Shown: positions 16,407 through 26,242, counted from the first letter of the stretch. The stretch is DNA of 64,000 nt from Streptomyces aidingensis (GCF_900112355.1 NZ_FOLM01000002.1:448742-512741), one strand, 5' to 3'. Numbers and translations are program-made. Notes: a model not told the origin generated them from the sequence alone.

Positions 16407-17712
16407 CCGGCAGCCGCAGCACGGCCACCGCTCCGCCAATGCCCCCGCCAACGCCCCCGCCCTCGGCACCGCCCCCGGCACCGGGAACGTTGGCCCAGGT
16501 GACGGTGGCGCCGAGCAGCCTGGCCTGGCCGGTGACGATGGTCAGACCCAGCCCGGTGCCGTGCCCCCGCTCCGGCGCCCCGGTACGGAACCGGCGCGGC
16601 CCGTGCGCCAGCAGGTCCGCCGGAAAGCCCGGCCCGTGGTCGCGCACCCGCAGCTCCCGGCCGGCCACCTCCAGCACCACCGGCGGCCGGCCGTGCCGCT
16701 CCGCGTTGGCCAGCAGATTGGCCAGCACCCGGGCCACCCGCCGCGGATCGGTCCGCACCTCGGCGTCGGCCCGCACCACCACCTCGACGGGCGCGGCCGG
16801 ACCGGGGCGCGGCAGCGCGGCGGCGTGCGCGGCCACCGCACGGCGGGCCAGCGCCGCGGTGCGGCAGGTCTCGAACACCGCGCGCTCCACCCCGTCCGTC
16901 TCCAGCCGCGCCACCTCGATCACGTCCTCCACCAGCCGCCGCAGAACGGTCACCCGCTCCCGCACCAGCTCGGTGGGCCGGCCCGGGGGCAGCAGTTCGG
17001 CCGCGGTGACCAGCCCGGCCACCGGGGTGCGCAGCTCATGCGCGATGTCGGCGGTGATCCGGCGCTCGGCCGCCAGCCGCTCGCCCAGCGCGTCCGCCAT
17101 GGTGTTCACCGCCGCGCCCAGCCGGGCCACCTCGTCCCGGCCGCGGCCGGGCCGCACCCGGGCGGAGAGGTCACCGCCCGCGATCCGCTGCGCGGTACGC
17201 GCCGAACGGCCGATGCGCCGCCCGGTGACGCCGGCCGCCAGCGCGCCCAGCAGACTGCCCAGCGCGGTGGCCGCCGCCCCGGCGCCGACCAGCGTGCGGT
17301 CCAGGGCGGCCAGCGCCTGCGCCTGCGGCCGGTAGGACTCGCGCACCGCCAGCACCGTGCCGCTGCCGCCCGGCTCGTCCGGCCCGCCGCCGCCGGCTCC
17401 GGGGGCGGCCGGCACCGTGGCCGCCCACAGCACCGGTCCGTCGGCGCCCCGCTCCAGATATGTGGCCCGCACCGGGGAGTCGGTGACCGTCCGCCGCAGC
17501 GCGGCCGGCAGGTCCTCCGGGTCCACCAGCACCCCGCCGTCCATCCGCATGGCATGCTGCCGCGCGCCCGCCACCAGCTTCGCGTCCAGCGCCTGCCGGG
17601 CCACATCGAGCTGGCGGCGCGAGGTCTGCTCATGCACCAGCAGCCCGAGCACGGCCGCCACCACCGCCGCCACCCCGGCGACCAGCAGTGCCAGCTTGAT
17701 CCGCAGTCCCAT
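16396..17712 (-). CDS. Sensor histidine kinase of the two-secreted-protein operon
   Basis: 438 residues. Membrane helices at about 5-25 and 141-163 flank an extracytoplasmic domain of about 115 residues. HAMP follows (about 164-216, GRRIGRSARTAQRI), then HisKA with phosphorylated His225 in ADIAHELRTPVAG. The HATPase has the N-box LANLLANAERHG, a G1-like HGPGFPADLL and the G2 box GHGTGLGLTIV. It sits 22 nt behind the OmpR-type regulator gene and two secreted-protein genes. The order resembles sigE-cseABC logic, in which a lipoprotein tunes the kinase, but no sigma factor is present. The signal is unknown. Confidence 0.92.
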   Translation of the reverse strand: MGLRIKLALLVAGVAAVVAAVLGLLVHEQTSRRQLDVARQALDAKLVAGARQHAMRMDGGVLVDPEDLPAALRRTVTDSPVRATYLERGADGPVLWAATVPAAPGAGGGGPDEPGGSGTVLAVRESYRPQAQALAALDRTLVGAGAAATALGSLLGALAAGVTGRRIGRSARTAQRIAGGDLSARVRPGRGRDEVARLGAAVNTMADALGERLAAERRITADIAHELRTPVAGLVTAAELLPPGRPTELVRERVTVLRRLVEDVIEVARLETDGVERAVFETCRTAALARRAVAAHAAALPRPGPAAPVEVVVRADAEVRTDPRRVARVLANLLANAERHGRPPVVLEVAGRELRVRDHGPGFPADLLAHGPRRFRTGAPERGHGTGLGLTIVTGQARLLGATVTWANVPGAGGGAEGGGVGGGIGGAVAVLRLPVRE

Positions 17713-17734
17713 CGCCCGGCCCCCGCTCCGGCGG

Positions 17735-18469
17735 TCAGCGGCGCAGCTTGTAGCCGAAGCCGCGCACGGTCTCGATACGGTCGTGGCCGATCTTGCCGCG
17801 CAGCCGCTGCACATGGACGTCCACCACCCGGGTGTCCCCGCCCCAGGCATAGTCCCAGACCCGCTCCAGCAGGGTGGAGCGGTCCAGCACCACGCCCGGT
17901 TCACCGGCGAAGACCAGCAGCAGCCTCAGCTCGGTGGGGGTGAGTTCCAGCGGCCGGCCGTCACGCCGCACCTCCATGCCGCGCGGGTCCACCGTGAGGT
18001 CGCCGAAGCGCAGCGGCGGCGGGGCGGCGGCCGGTGCCCCGGGCGGGGCGGGCGGCGGCGGGGCGGCCCGGCGCAGCGCCGCCCTGATCCGGGCCACCAG
18101 CACCGAGGTGTCGTAGGGCTTGGTGACATAGTCGTCGGCCCCGGCCTCCAGGCCCTGCACCACGTCCAGCGGATCGGTGCGGGCCGAGATCATCAGCACC
18201 GGCACCCGGCTGGTCTCCCGGATGCGGCGCACCACGCTGACCCCGTCCAGCAGCGGCAGCATCACATCCAGCAGCACCACATCGGGGGCGTGGCCGCGGA
18301 AGAGTTCCAGTCCGGTCAGGCCGTCCTCGGCGGTGCGGACCCGGAAGCCGTAGCGCTCCAGCAGCAGACCGGTGGCCTCCCGCAGCACGGCGTCGTCCTC
18401 CACCAGCAGCACCTCGGTGCCGTCCGGGCCCGCCGCGCCCACCGTGGTGTCCGTGGAGCCGTCAGTCAT
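17735..18469 (-). CDS. OmpR-family response regulator
   Basis: 244 residues: receiver domain with acidic pair EDD (24-26), phospho-acceptor Asp68 in VVLLDVMLP, Thr/Ser switch in MISAR and Lys in VTKPYD. A Pro/Ala-rich linker (about 135-155) leads to a winged-helix DNA-binding domain (TPTELRLLLVF...VDVHVQRLRGKIG...TVRGFGYKLRR). Partner of the kinase immediately downstream. The long Pro/Ala linker is more extended than in typical OmpR proteins. Its likely first target is its own operon promoter. Confidence 0.94.
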   Translation of the reverse strand: MTDGSTDTTVGAAGPDGTEVLLVEDDAVLREATGLLLERYGFRVRTAEDGLTGLELFRGHAPDVVLLDVMLPLLDGVSVVRRIRETSRVPVLMISARTDPLDVVQGLEAGADDYVTKPYDTSVLVARIRAALRRAAPPPPAPPGAPAAAPPPLRFGDLTVDPRGMEVRRDGRPLELTPTELRLLLVFAGEPGVVLDRSTLLERVWDYAWGGDTRVVDVHVQRLRGKIGHDRIETVRGFGYKLRR

Positions 18470-18485
18470 GGCCGATGCGTTCCGT

Positions 18486-18950
18486 TCACTCCTGGTAGGG
18501 GATGTTCAGGGGGAAGTCGAGCAGTTCCCCGGCCAGCTCGGCGGGCAGGTCCGGGGAGCGCACGGTGGCGCGGCTGTAGTAGTAGACGGCCTCCACCGGC
18601 ACCGGGTCGCGCAGCTCCACGGTGGCCGGATACGGCTCCGCCAGGCAGTCCGGCAGACACCAGGTGCCCGCCACCATGCCCTCGGCAAAGGCGACCGGCT
18701 CGTCCCAGGACTCCCAGCGCAGCCGGCTGAGCGAGACGAACTCGGTGATGCCGAACCGTTCCGGCCTGCGCAGCGGCTGGGCCGCCGGATCGCTGACGTA
18801 GACGGGGCCGGTGTGCGGGCGGGCGGTGGGCGCCGCGCCCTCCACCCGCACGCCGCCGTCGGCGCCGAACGGGCCCGCGCAGCCGGCGGTGGCCGCCAGC
18901 AGCGTCGCCAGCAGGGCCGCCGTCGGCCGGCGGGGGCGGGGGACGGTCAT
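18486..18950 (-). CDS. Secreted protein B with a WCLPDC motif
   Basis: 154 residues: a signal peptide with a Cys at position 24 (LLAATAGC, an imperfect lipobox), then a domain of about 115 residues. It shares a clear signature with protein A: EFxxLxxLxWxxW, then GxWCLPxC, then PYxA. The two cysteines of WCLPDC are spaced C-X3-C and could form a disulfide or a redox switch. No known family recognised. Its ATG overlaps the stop of protein A as ATGA, and the regulator gene starts 16 nt later, so it is translationally coupled within the signalling operon. Confidence 0.78.
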   Translation of the reverse strand: MTVPRPRRPTAALLATLLAATAGCAGPFGADGGVRVEGAAPTARPHTGPVYVSDPAAQPLRRPERFGITEFVSLSRLRWESWDEPVAFAEGMVAGTWCLPDCLAEPYPATVELRDPVPVEAVYYYSRATVRSPDLPAELAGELLDFPLNIPYQE

Positions 18951-19633
18951 GGGGTGACCGGATCCGGGACCTCTTCGCCGCCGATCCGCCAGCGCTCGAC
19001 CTCCCCGGCACCGACCGTCATCAGCGGCCGTTCCCCGGACAGGTCCTCGACCTGGGCGAACCGGGCGTCCGCGGCGGGCAGCTCCACCTCCAGGCGGAAG
19101 GTGCCGAACATCTGCTCGCCTTCGCCGCCCGCCATGGGCTCGGGGGCGGTGAGGGTGATCTCCGCCTGATAAGGGTTGTCGGTGCATTCCGGCAGGCACC
19201 ACATGCCGGACAGCGAGCCGCTGCCGGTGGCCGAGTCCGCGCCCCAGGTGTCCCAGGTCAGGTCCCGCAGGGTGGAGAATTCCGACAGCACCAGGTGGAC
19301 CGGCTCGATCTCCGCGTTGTTGACCTCGCCGTAGTAGCTGAAGACCCAGGACCGCTCGTCCTGGCCGGCGTCGCCGGCCCCGGCCTGCTCCGCGGAGGCA
19401 TCCGGGGACGGCGCGGTCCCGGACGGTTCCGGGGACTCCGACGACTCATCCGGCTCCGAAGGCTCGGACGGCTCCTGCGACCCGGCGGGCCCGGTGGCGG
19501 TGTTTCCGGCGGCGGAACCGGCGGGTTCCTCGTCCTGCTGGCCGCAGGCCGCGCCGCCCAGGGCCAGCACCGCGGCCCCCAGCAGCGCCGCGCCGGACCG
19601 CCGCATCCGCTCCGCCCGGTTGTTCACGTTCAT
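18947..19633 (-). CDS. Secreted protein A with a WCLPEC motif
   Basis: 228 residues. A signal peptide with Cys30 at its end (ALGGAAC; lipobox imperfect) is followed by an acidic Ser/Glu/Pro linker (about 35-90). The C-terminal domain carries the signature shared with protein B: SEFSTLRDLTWDTW ... GMWCLPEC ... NPYQAEITL. First gene of the operon. The ATG has GGGGAG 6-7 nt upstream. A model by analogy with CseA is that A and B sit outside the membrane and modulate the kinase; this is inference. Long in-frame extension upstream overlaps a tRNA and is not used. Confidence 0.78.
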   Translation of the reverse strand: MNVNNRAERMRRSGAALLGAAVLALGGAACGQQDEEPAGSAAGNTATGPAGSQEPSEPSEPDESSESPEPSGTAPSPDASAEQAGAGDAGQDERSWVFSYYGEVNNAEIEPVHLVLSEFSTLRDLTWDTWGADSATGSGSLSGMWCLPECTDNPYQAEITLTAPEPMAGGEGEQMFGTFRLEVELPAADARFAQVEDLSGERPLMTVGAGEVERWRIGGEEVPDPVTP

Positions 19634-19849
19634 GGCGGCTCCCCTTCCCTGGTTCCGGGGGCGCACATGCGCGAATGCCCCGGAAAGACCGTTGATGACT
19701 ACGGACGGTACGGAAGGAACCCATCGGCCGCCCGGCGGGCGTGTAACAGCCCGCCATCGATCCCATGCGGCGGCACACCCCGGGCGGGCGGCCGGAGCGC
19801 CCTCTTCCGCAACGTTTCTGCGCAGCCAGAGGGCGCTTCCCGCCAGGTG

Positions 19850-19923
19850 AGCCGCCTGTCGGATTCGAACCGACGACCTGCTGTTTACAAGACAGCTGCT
19901 CTGACCGGCTGAGCTAAGGCGGC
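19850..19923 (-). tRNA. tRNA-Thr (anticodon TGT)
   Basis: On the minus strand a full cloverleaf reads from GCCGCCT to AGGCGGC plus discriminator T. D-stem GCTC/GAGC, anticodon arm GCTGT-CTTGTAA-ACAGC with anticodon TGT, T-arm GTCGG-TTCGAAT-CCGAC. CCA is not encoded, as in many actinobacterial tRNAs. It reads ACA, a rare codon in this genome. Confidence 0.95.
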
Positions 19924-19984
19924 AGGACCCGAGCAGTCTACCCAAGCCCGCACGGGACCGGACGGACCCTTTCTCTGTGCCGTG

Positions 19985-20051
19985 CACCACCAAGTGGTGA
20001 CAGCAGTCACTCTTTCGGGTTAGGTTTCCGGAACGTCCACCTGCGTGGACG
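19985..20051. promoter_or_regulatory. Cluster of inverted repeats before msiK
   Basis: Three perfect small palindromes sit in the msiK leader: CACCAC-CAA-GTGGTG (19985-19999), the overlapping GTGAC-AGCA-GTCAC (19997-20010) and CGTCCAC-CTGC-GTGGACG (20034-20051). The first two share bases, so only one can form or be bound at a time. They are candidates for repressor or activator sites. The binding protein is unknown. Confidence 0.5.
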
Positions 20052-20117
20052 CTCCCAGGCACTCCCTTTACTCGGATCGTCCGGCACGTTCCTGCCGGTG
20101 AAGGAGACAGAAACATC

Positions 20118-21248
<1,131 letters not shown>

Positions 21249-21299
21249 CCGGCTGACCGGCTGACCGGTTACCGGACCGGTCCGGCCGGGCGGGACAAG

Positions 21300-21339
21300 C
21301 GGGCCCGTGCTTCCTCTCGGGGGATGCACGGGCCCGTTT
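21300..21339 (+). terminator. msiK terminator
   Basis: Perfect 11-bp stem CGGGCCCGTGC / GCACGGGCCCG with a 15-nt loop, followed by TTT. Confidence 0.88.
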
Positions 21340-21589
21340 CGCATGTCCGGGTACCCGGGAAACATCCTGGGCGATTCCTGCGGAACATCCGGGAGAAATC
21401 GCCCAGTTCGAGCAGCTCCCGTCAACCTCGCGATTCGAAAACCGGGAATCGCATCGCTCAAAAGGGTGAGCAAATGTCGCCAAATACCCATCAATCGCTA
21501 CCATCGCTGTCACCCCGGCATGCGCGTCCCCCGCATACCGCGCACATCAATTCAGCGGCATTCCGCCCGACCCGTCCGCGAGGATCTCC

Positions 21590-22054
21590 GTGAATCAGGC
21601 AGCCCGCCGTATCGGCCGCAGTCTCGCTCTTGTCCTTCCGGTCGTCCTGGTGCTGTCCGGGACGCTGGCCGTCGCCCGCGTGCCCTGGGCCGTGGCCCCC
21701 GCCGGGGCGACCGTCCTGCCCGCCGGCGCGGAACAGAACGGCCCCGCGCCCGCCTCAGCGCCCGACGCGCCCCCGGCCCCGGCGGCCGGGGGCACCGCGG
21801 CCGGGGCGGCGGCGCCCGAGGAGGCGCTGCGCGACCGGCTGGTCGCCGAACTCCAGCAGGAGGACCCGGCCGTGGCCCTCACCAGCCTCCAGTACGAAGT
21901 GGACCGCGAGCCCTCGCTGGCCCGGCACTGCGCCGATATCGCCCGGGCCCTCGGCCGCGCGGCCGTGGAGAAGTACGGCAGCGCCTTGGCCCAGGAATAC
22001 GCCCGTCCGGTCTGCGACACCTCCTACGCGGCCGGCGTGCTGGCCGCGGGCTGA
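21590..22054 (+). CDS. Small secreted protein, unknown function
   Basis: 154 residues: signal peptide (1-35), an Ala/Pro-rich stretch (40-75), then a helical domain. The domain part RHCADIARALGRAAVEKYG ... PVCDTSYAAGV resembles a family of actinobacterial secreted proteins with HCHxxAHxxGR ... CxxGxxHG motifs. Here most of the family histidines are replaced (Ala or Arg), so any metal or catalytic function may be lost. The GTG start has GAGGA 6 nt upstream. The preceding 250 nt are visibly less GC-rich and contain an 8-bp repeat GGGCGATT/AATCGCCC. Family link is tentative. Confidence 0.65.
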   Translation: MNQAARRIGRSLALVLPVVLVLSGTLAVARVPWAVAPAGATVLPAGAEQNGPAPASAPDAPPAPAAGGTAAGAAAPEEALRDRLVAELQQEDPAVALTSLQYEVDREPSLARHCADIARALGRAAVEKYGSALAQEYARPVCDTSYAAGVLAAG

Positions 22055-22240
22055 GTCCCGGTGCGCTCTCCCCGGCCCCGTCCCGCGGCTTTTCCCCCGC
22101 GCGGGACGGGGCCGGCCGATGCGCGGGGAACGGAACCCGTGAACGCTGCCGGGGCAGGTGTTTCCGGTGATTCGCGGGGTTCTTCGCCCCGTTTCCGTAA
22201 GCGCCTCGAACGGTCATCTCGTCCGTATACGCTGCGGGGC

Positions 22241-22975
22241 ATGACTGAAGCTCCGTCGCCCACGCAGGCCGTCATCCTGGCCGGTGGCCAGGGCTCCCGC
22301 CTTCGCCCGTACACCGACGACCGCCCCAAGCCGATGGTGGAGATCCCCGGGACGGGGACGCCCATCATCGGTCACCAGCTCACCTGGCTGGCCGAGGAGG
22401 GGGTCACGGACGTGGTGGTCTCCTGCGGGCACCTCGCCCGGGTGCTCCAGGAGTGGCTGGACTCGGCCCCGCTGCCGCTGCGGGTCACCACCGTGGTGGA
22501 GAGCGAGCCGCTGGGCCGCGGCGGCGGGCTGAAGTACGCGGCCAAGGCGCTGCCGCGGCACGACGAGCCCTGGTACGCCACCAACGGGGACATCTGGACC
22601 CGCTTCTCCCTGCGCCGGATGGCCGCCTTCCACGCCGAGCGGGACGCGATAGCCACCCTGGCGCTGGCCCGCCCGCGCATCCCGTGGGGCGCGGTGGCCA
22701 CCGACGAGTTCGGCAATGTCACCGACTTCATCGAGGCGCCGCCGATTCCGTACGACATCAACGCCGGTGTCTATGTGTTCTCGCACGAGTTCACCCCGCT
22801 GCTGCCGGACCACGGCGACCATGAGCGCACCACCTTCCCCTGGCTGGCCAGGGAGCGGCGGCTGGCCGGCTTCCCGCTGCCGCAGGGCGCGTACTGGCGG
22901 GCCATCGACACCGCCAAGGACCTCACCGAGGCCGCCCGCGAACTGCGCGAACTCGCCGACCACGGCGCCGACTGA
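22241..22975 (+). CDS. NDP-sugar nucleotidyltransferase
   Basis: 244-residue sugar-1-phosphate nucleotidyltransferase-like enzyme. The nucleotide loop AVILAGGQGSRLRPYT (about 9-24) and the signature RPKPMVEI are intact. GRGGGLKYA and the metal Asp of YATNGDIW follow, with INAGVYVF and the C-terminal WRAIDTAKDL. It lacks the C-terminal left-handed beta-helix of bifunctional enzymes. TATACG lies 14-20 nt before the ATG and may be the -10 of a short-leader promoter. It is not in an operon with a glycosyltransferase, so the sugar made is unknown. Confidence 0.88.
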   Translation: MTEAPSPTQAVILAGGQGSRLRPYTDDRPKPMVEIPGTGTPIIGHQLTWLAEEGVTDVVVSCGHLARVLQEWLDSAPLPLRVTTVVESEPLGRGGGLKYAAKALPRHDEPWYATNGDIWTRFSLRRMAAFHAERDAIATLALARPRIPWGAVATDEFGNVTDFIEAPPIPYDINAGVYVFSHEFTPLLPDHGDHERTTFPWLARERRLAGFPLPQGAYWRAIDTAKDLTEAARELRELADHGAD

Positions 22976-23054
22976 CTGACCCCGGCGACGACTGCGACGA
23001 CTGCGCACAGCTGCCGGCAGCTGCCGGAGAGCCGGAGAAGGCCGGAGAAGGGAT

Positions 23055-23087
23055 GTGCCCCGGTACGGAGTTTCCGTACCGGGGCAC
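23055..23087. terminator. Bidirectional terminator between the nucleotidyltransferase and doxX genes
   Basis: Perfect 15-bp stem GTGCCCCGGTACGGA / TCCGTACCGGGGCAC with a 3-nt loop, between convergent genes. Confidence 0.88.
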
Positions 23088-23140
23088 ACCCCGTGAAGTC
23101 CGGCTCTCCGGCCGGGTGATCAGCCGCCGAGGATGCCGCC

Positions 23141-24880
23141 CTAACCGAGCAGCCCGCCGATCCGGCCGAGGCTGCCCTGATCACCCCCGTCACTCTCCGA
23201 GCTGCCGGATGTGCCGTCCCCGGCCTCCGGCGGCGACTCCGAGCCCGTGCCGCCGCCCGGCTCGGTGGTCTCACCGCCCGTCTCCTCCGGCCCGGCGCCG
23301 CTCTCCGCGGGCGACGCCTCGCCGCCTGCGGCGGCCGACTCCTCCGGCGAGGCCGGCACCGTCTGCTCGCCGCCCGGCAGACCGCCCGTCTCGGGGCTTG
23401 CGCTCTCCTCGGCGGCGCTCTCCTCGGCCTCGGGCGACGCCGTCTCGCCGCCGCCCGTCTCCTCCTCAGCCTGCCGGGAGGACTCCTCCGCCGGGCCGGC
23501 CCCGCCGTCCGGGCCGTCGCCGGGCGAGGCGCCGTCCGCCCCGGCGGTCCGGGAGGGCAGCGGTGAACCCTGACGGCTGTTGCGCGGCTGCTCCCCGTAT
23601 GGATCGCGGCCGGTCTCGAACTCCTCGGTGGAGCGCACCGCCCCGCCCAGCACCGAGCCGAGCACCATGATCACCCCGATCAGCAGGGTGGCCAGCAGCG
23701 CGCCCCGGCGCAGCACCCGGCGGCGCAGTTCCGTCAGCGGGGCGCGCGGGCCCAGCGAGCGCCAGGCTTCCCCGGCGAGCCGCGCGTCCAGGGAGTAGAC
23801 CGGCGCCCCGGCGATCACCAGCGGGCTCCAGGCCGCCAGCAGGATGATGTCCGGGGTGTCGTACGCCGGCCCGGCCTGCCAGCTCACCGTCATCAGCAGG
23901 GCGACGGAGAGCAGCGCGCCGAGCACCGCGGCCAGCCGCTGCCACAGCCCGGCGATGGTCAGCGCACCGACGATGATCTGGGTGAAGGCCACGGTCAGTC
24001 CGGCGCCGACCGGATGTGCCACGGCCCAGGAGTGCAGCGGCTGGGCCAGCGCCCAGGGCTCCAGGCCGGAGAGCCACTGCACCATGGAGCCGCGCTCGCC
24101 GCCGTCGAAGTAGACCGGATCGGTGAGCTTGCCCAGCCCGGCGCTGATCAGGAGGAAACCCAGCAGCAGGCGGAGCGGCAGCAGCACGATGCCGAGGTTG
24201 ATCCGGCGGTCAGGGTAGAAGCGGCGGGCGGCCTCGGCGCGGGCGCCGGCCGGCCGGCCGCCCGGCCCTCCGACCTCCACCAGCGGGCCGCCGCCGTTCT
24301 CCGCGCCCTCGTAGGCGGGGGCGTAGGTGTCGGGGTGGCCGTCCCGCCCCGGGTGTGCGGGCGGGCCGCCGCCGGCGGGCCGCACCGGGGGCAGCACCAC
24401 GGTGTCGGCGGTCCCGCCGCCGAAGGCGCGGCGGGGGGCGGCGGGCACGGGGGATTCGGTGGCGACGCGCTGCGGGGCCACGGCGGGCAGCAGTGCCGTC
24501 TCGGTGACCCGGGGAAGCACCTGGGTGGCCACCGCGTCCGGATGTCCGGCGGGCCCGGCGGGCGGCCGGGCCGCGGCCAGCAGCCTGGCGGCGGTGTCGC
24601 CCCGGCCGCTGAGCACCACCGCCCGCCGGCCGCCGCCGGGGACGCCGGCGGCGGGCACCCGGTGCGGTGCGGCCACGGGCACCGGGGACGGCACCGCGGA
24701 CGGCTCCGGACCGGCGGCTCCCAGCTCGACCCGGAAACTGGCGTGGTTGACGATGATCTGCGCGGGATCACACGGCACCTTGACGGTGTTCAGCACCGCT
24801 TCCGCGTCGTAGAACCCGCTCCGGCTCCCGCCGGCGGAGGTGCGGCCCCCGGGGGACGGGCGGGGTGTTCGAGTCTCCAC
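23141..24880 (-). CDS. DoxX-family membrane protein with long disordered ends
   Basis: 579 residues. Residues 1-215 are Pro/Ala/Gly-rich with no clear domain. About 220-385 form the four-helix DoxX domain (LPLRLLLGFLLISAGLGKLTDP, WAVAHPVGAGLTVAFTQ, GALLSVALLMTVSW, PDIILLAAWSPLVIAGAP). A further hydrophobic segment lies near 400-420, then a 150-residue acidic Glu/Ser/Gly tail. DoxX proteins are linked to redox balance and sulphur metabolism in actinobacteria. The huge flanking tails are the oddity. It converges on the nucleotidyltransferase gene. Confidence 0.84.
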   Translation of the reverse strand: METRTPRPSPGGRTSAGGSRSGFYDAEAVLNTVKVPCDPAQIIVNHASFRVELGAAGPEPSAVPSPVPVAAPHRVPAAGVPGGGRRAVVLSGRGDTAARLLAAARPPAGPAGHPDAVATQVLPRVTETALLPAVAPQRVATESPVPAAPRRAFGGGTADTVVLPPVRPAGGGPPAHPGRDGHPDTYAPAYEGAENGGGPLVEVGGPGGRPAGARAEAARRFYPDRRINLGIVLLPLRLLLGFLLISAGLGKLTDPVYFDGGERGSMVQWLSGLEPWALAQPLHSWAVAHPVGAGLTVAFTQIIVGALTIAGLWQRLAAVLGALLSVALLMTVSWQAGPAYDTPDIILLAAWSPLVIAGAPVYSLDARLAGEAWRSLGPRAPLTELRRRVLRRGALLATLLIGVIMVLGSVLGGAVRSTEEFETGRDPYGEQPRNSRQGSPLPSRTAGADGASPGDGPDGGAGPAEESSRQAEEETGGGETASPEAEESAAEESASPETGGLPGGEQTVPASPEESAAAGGEASPAESGAGPEETGGETTEPGGGTGSESPPEAGDGTSGSSESDGGDQGSLGRIGGLLG

Positions 24881-24961
24881 ACTCGACTAACCGAGTGACC
24901 GGGTGTTTGGACACTGCCTGATCCGGAATTTGTGACGGCGCCCCGTCAACGCCGGGGAACG

Positions 24962-25008
24962 GCGACGCGGCCGGGGCGCGGGAGTGCTCCCGGCCCCGGC
25001 CGCGTCGC
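24962..25008 (-). terminator. Terminator after the L,D-transpeptidase gene
   Basis: Long GC-rich hairpin: GCGACGCGGCCGGGG pairs with CCCCGGCCGCGTCGC, extended by GGGAG/CTCCC around a 2-nt loop with a small internal mismatch. Confidence 0.78.
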
Positions 25009-25032
25009 ACGGCCCCCCTCAGCGTTCCCGGC

Positions 25033-26154
25033 TCACCAGTAGATGACCACCTTGTCGCCCTCGCGCACCTCGTCGAACAGCCACTCCAGCGAGTCGTAGT
25101 CGCGGACGTTGACGCAGCCGTAGGAGCCGCCGTTGTAGCCGTTCTGCCGGAAGTTCTCCGAGTAGTGCACCGCCTGGCCGCCGTCGAAGAACATGGCGAA
25201 CGGCATCGGCGAGTCGTAGATCGTGGAGTGGTGGTCCCGGCTCTTCCAGTAGACCGTGAACTGGCCCTCGCGGGTCTCATAGCCCTCGGCGCCGAACCGC
25301 ACGTCCAGGGTGAGCTGCACCTCGCCGTCGATCATCCACACGAGCTGGCTGGTGGTCTTGGAGATGCACAGCACCCGGCCGGTCATGCAGCGCTCGTCCA
25401 GGGTGGCGGTGTCCGCCTCGTCCGCCTCCGGCACCTCCACCGGCGGCCGGAGCTCGTCCTCGGTCGGGGTCTTGGTCTGCGACTTCAGCAGGTCCCAGGT
25501 GTCCTCGTAGACGGTGCCGGTCACCTCCAGCCCGGCCGCCTTCTGGTAGGACTTCACGGCGTCCGAGGTGACATTGCCGTAGTAGCCGGTCGGGTCCACG
25601 TCGAAGTGGCCGAGCTGCTTCAGCCGCGCCTGGAGCCCGCGCACCTGGTCGTTGTTGTCGCCGTACCCCATCACCTGCTTCTTGGGGAACAGCTCGTCCT
25701 GGGTCGGCTCGGTGGTCTCCGAGAGCAGCAGGTCCCAGGTGGACTGGTGGACGACGCCGGAGACCTCCAGCTCCGCCCTTGACTCCTGGTAGGCGGCGAC
25801 CGCGCCGGTGGTCACCTCGCCGTAGAAGGCGGTGGGCTGGGCGGCGAAGTGCCCGGTCTGGGCCAGCCGCGCCTGGAGCTCGCGGATTTCCTCCGAGGTC
25901 TCGCCGGCCTGGTAGAGGACCGGGTCCGGTTCCTCGGTGGGCGAGGGTTCGGGCTCCGGCTCCTCCGCCTCCTCCGTGGGCTCCTCGCCCGCCGTCTCCT
26001 CCGGTGACGGGTCCGGCGTGGTCTCGTTGGCCACCGGCTTGGCGTCGGGCTCCTCGCCCGCCCCACCGGTGCCGCAGGCGGTGAGCAGCACGGTCGCCGC
26101 CGCCAGCGCGGCGAGGGACCGGCCCAGAGACCTGACTGTGTGCGCCGAGCGCAT
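25033..26154 (-). CDS. L,D-transpeptidase lipoprotein with two peptidoglycan-binding domains
   Basis: 373 residues. The signal peptide ends in a good lipobox, LTAC with Cys27. An acidic Glu/Pro linker (30-80) leads to two PG_binding_1 repeats (about 85-150 and 165-235) with the shared pattern GxxSxEIRELQARLAQxGHF / NDQVRGLQARLKQLGHF. The YkuD catalytic domain is about 250-373, with active Cys in SYGCVNVRD and upstream His in AVHYSENF. It makes 3-3 peptidoglycan cross-links or attaches proteins to the wall, acting outside the membrane. The tandem binding repeats would hold it on the wall. GGGGGGGAAAA precedes the ATG. Confidence 0.92.
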   Translation of the reverse strand: MRSAHTVRSLGRSLAALAAATVLLTACGTGGAGEEPDAKPVANETTPDPSPEETAGEEPTEEAEEPEPEPSPTEEPDPVLYQAGETSEEIRELQARLAQTGHFAAQPTAFYGEVTTGAVAAYQESRAELEVSGVVHQSTWDLLLSETTEPTQDELFPKKQVMGYGDNNDQVRGLQARLKQLGHFDVDPTGYYGNVTSDAVKSYQKAAGLEVTGTVYEDTWDLLKSQTKTPTEDELRPPVEVPEADEADTATLDERCMTGRVLCISKTTSQLVWMIDGEVQLTLDVRFGAEGYETREGQFTVYWKSRDHHSTIYDSPMPFAMFFDGGQAVHYSENFRQNGYNGGSYGCVNVRDYDSLEWLFDEVREGDKVVIYW

Positions 26155-26242
26155 GGTTTTCCCCCCGGGAGTCGTGGTTCCGTGCTCTAAGAAGTGACCA
26201 CCGGAACCCGCGTTGCGTTGCCCGGGTGCGGATAACGAAAAG

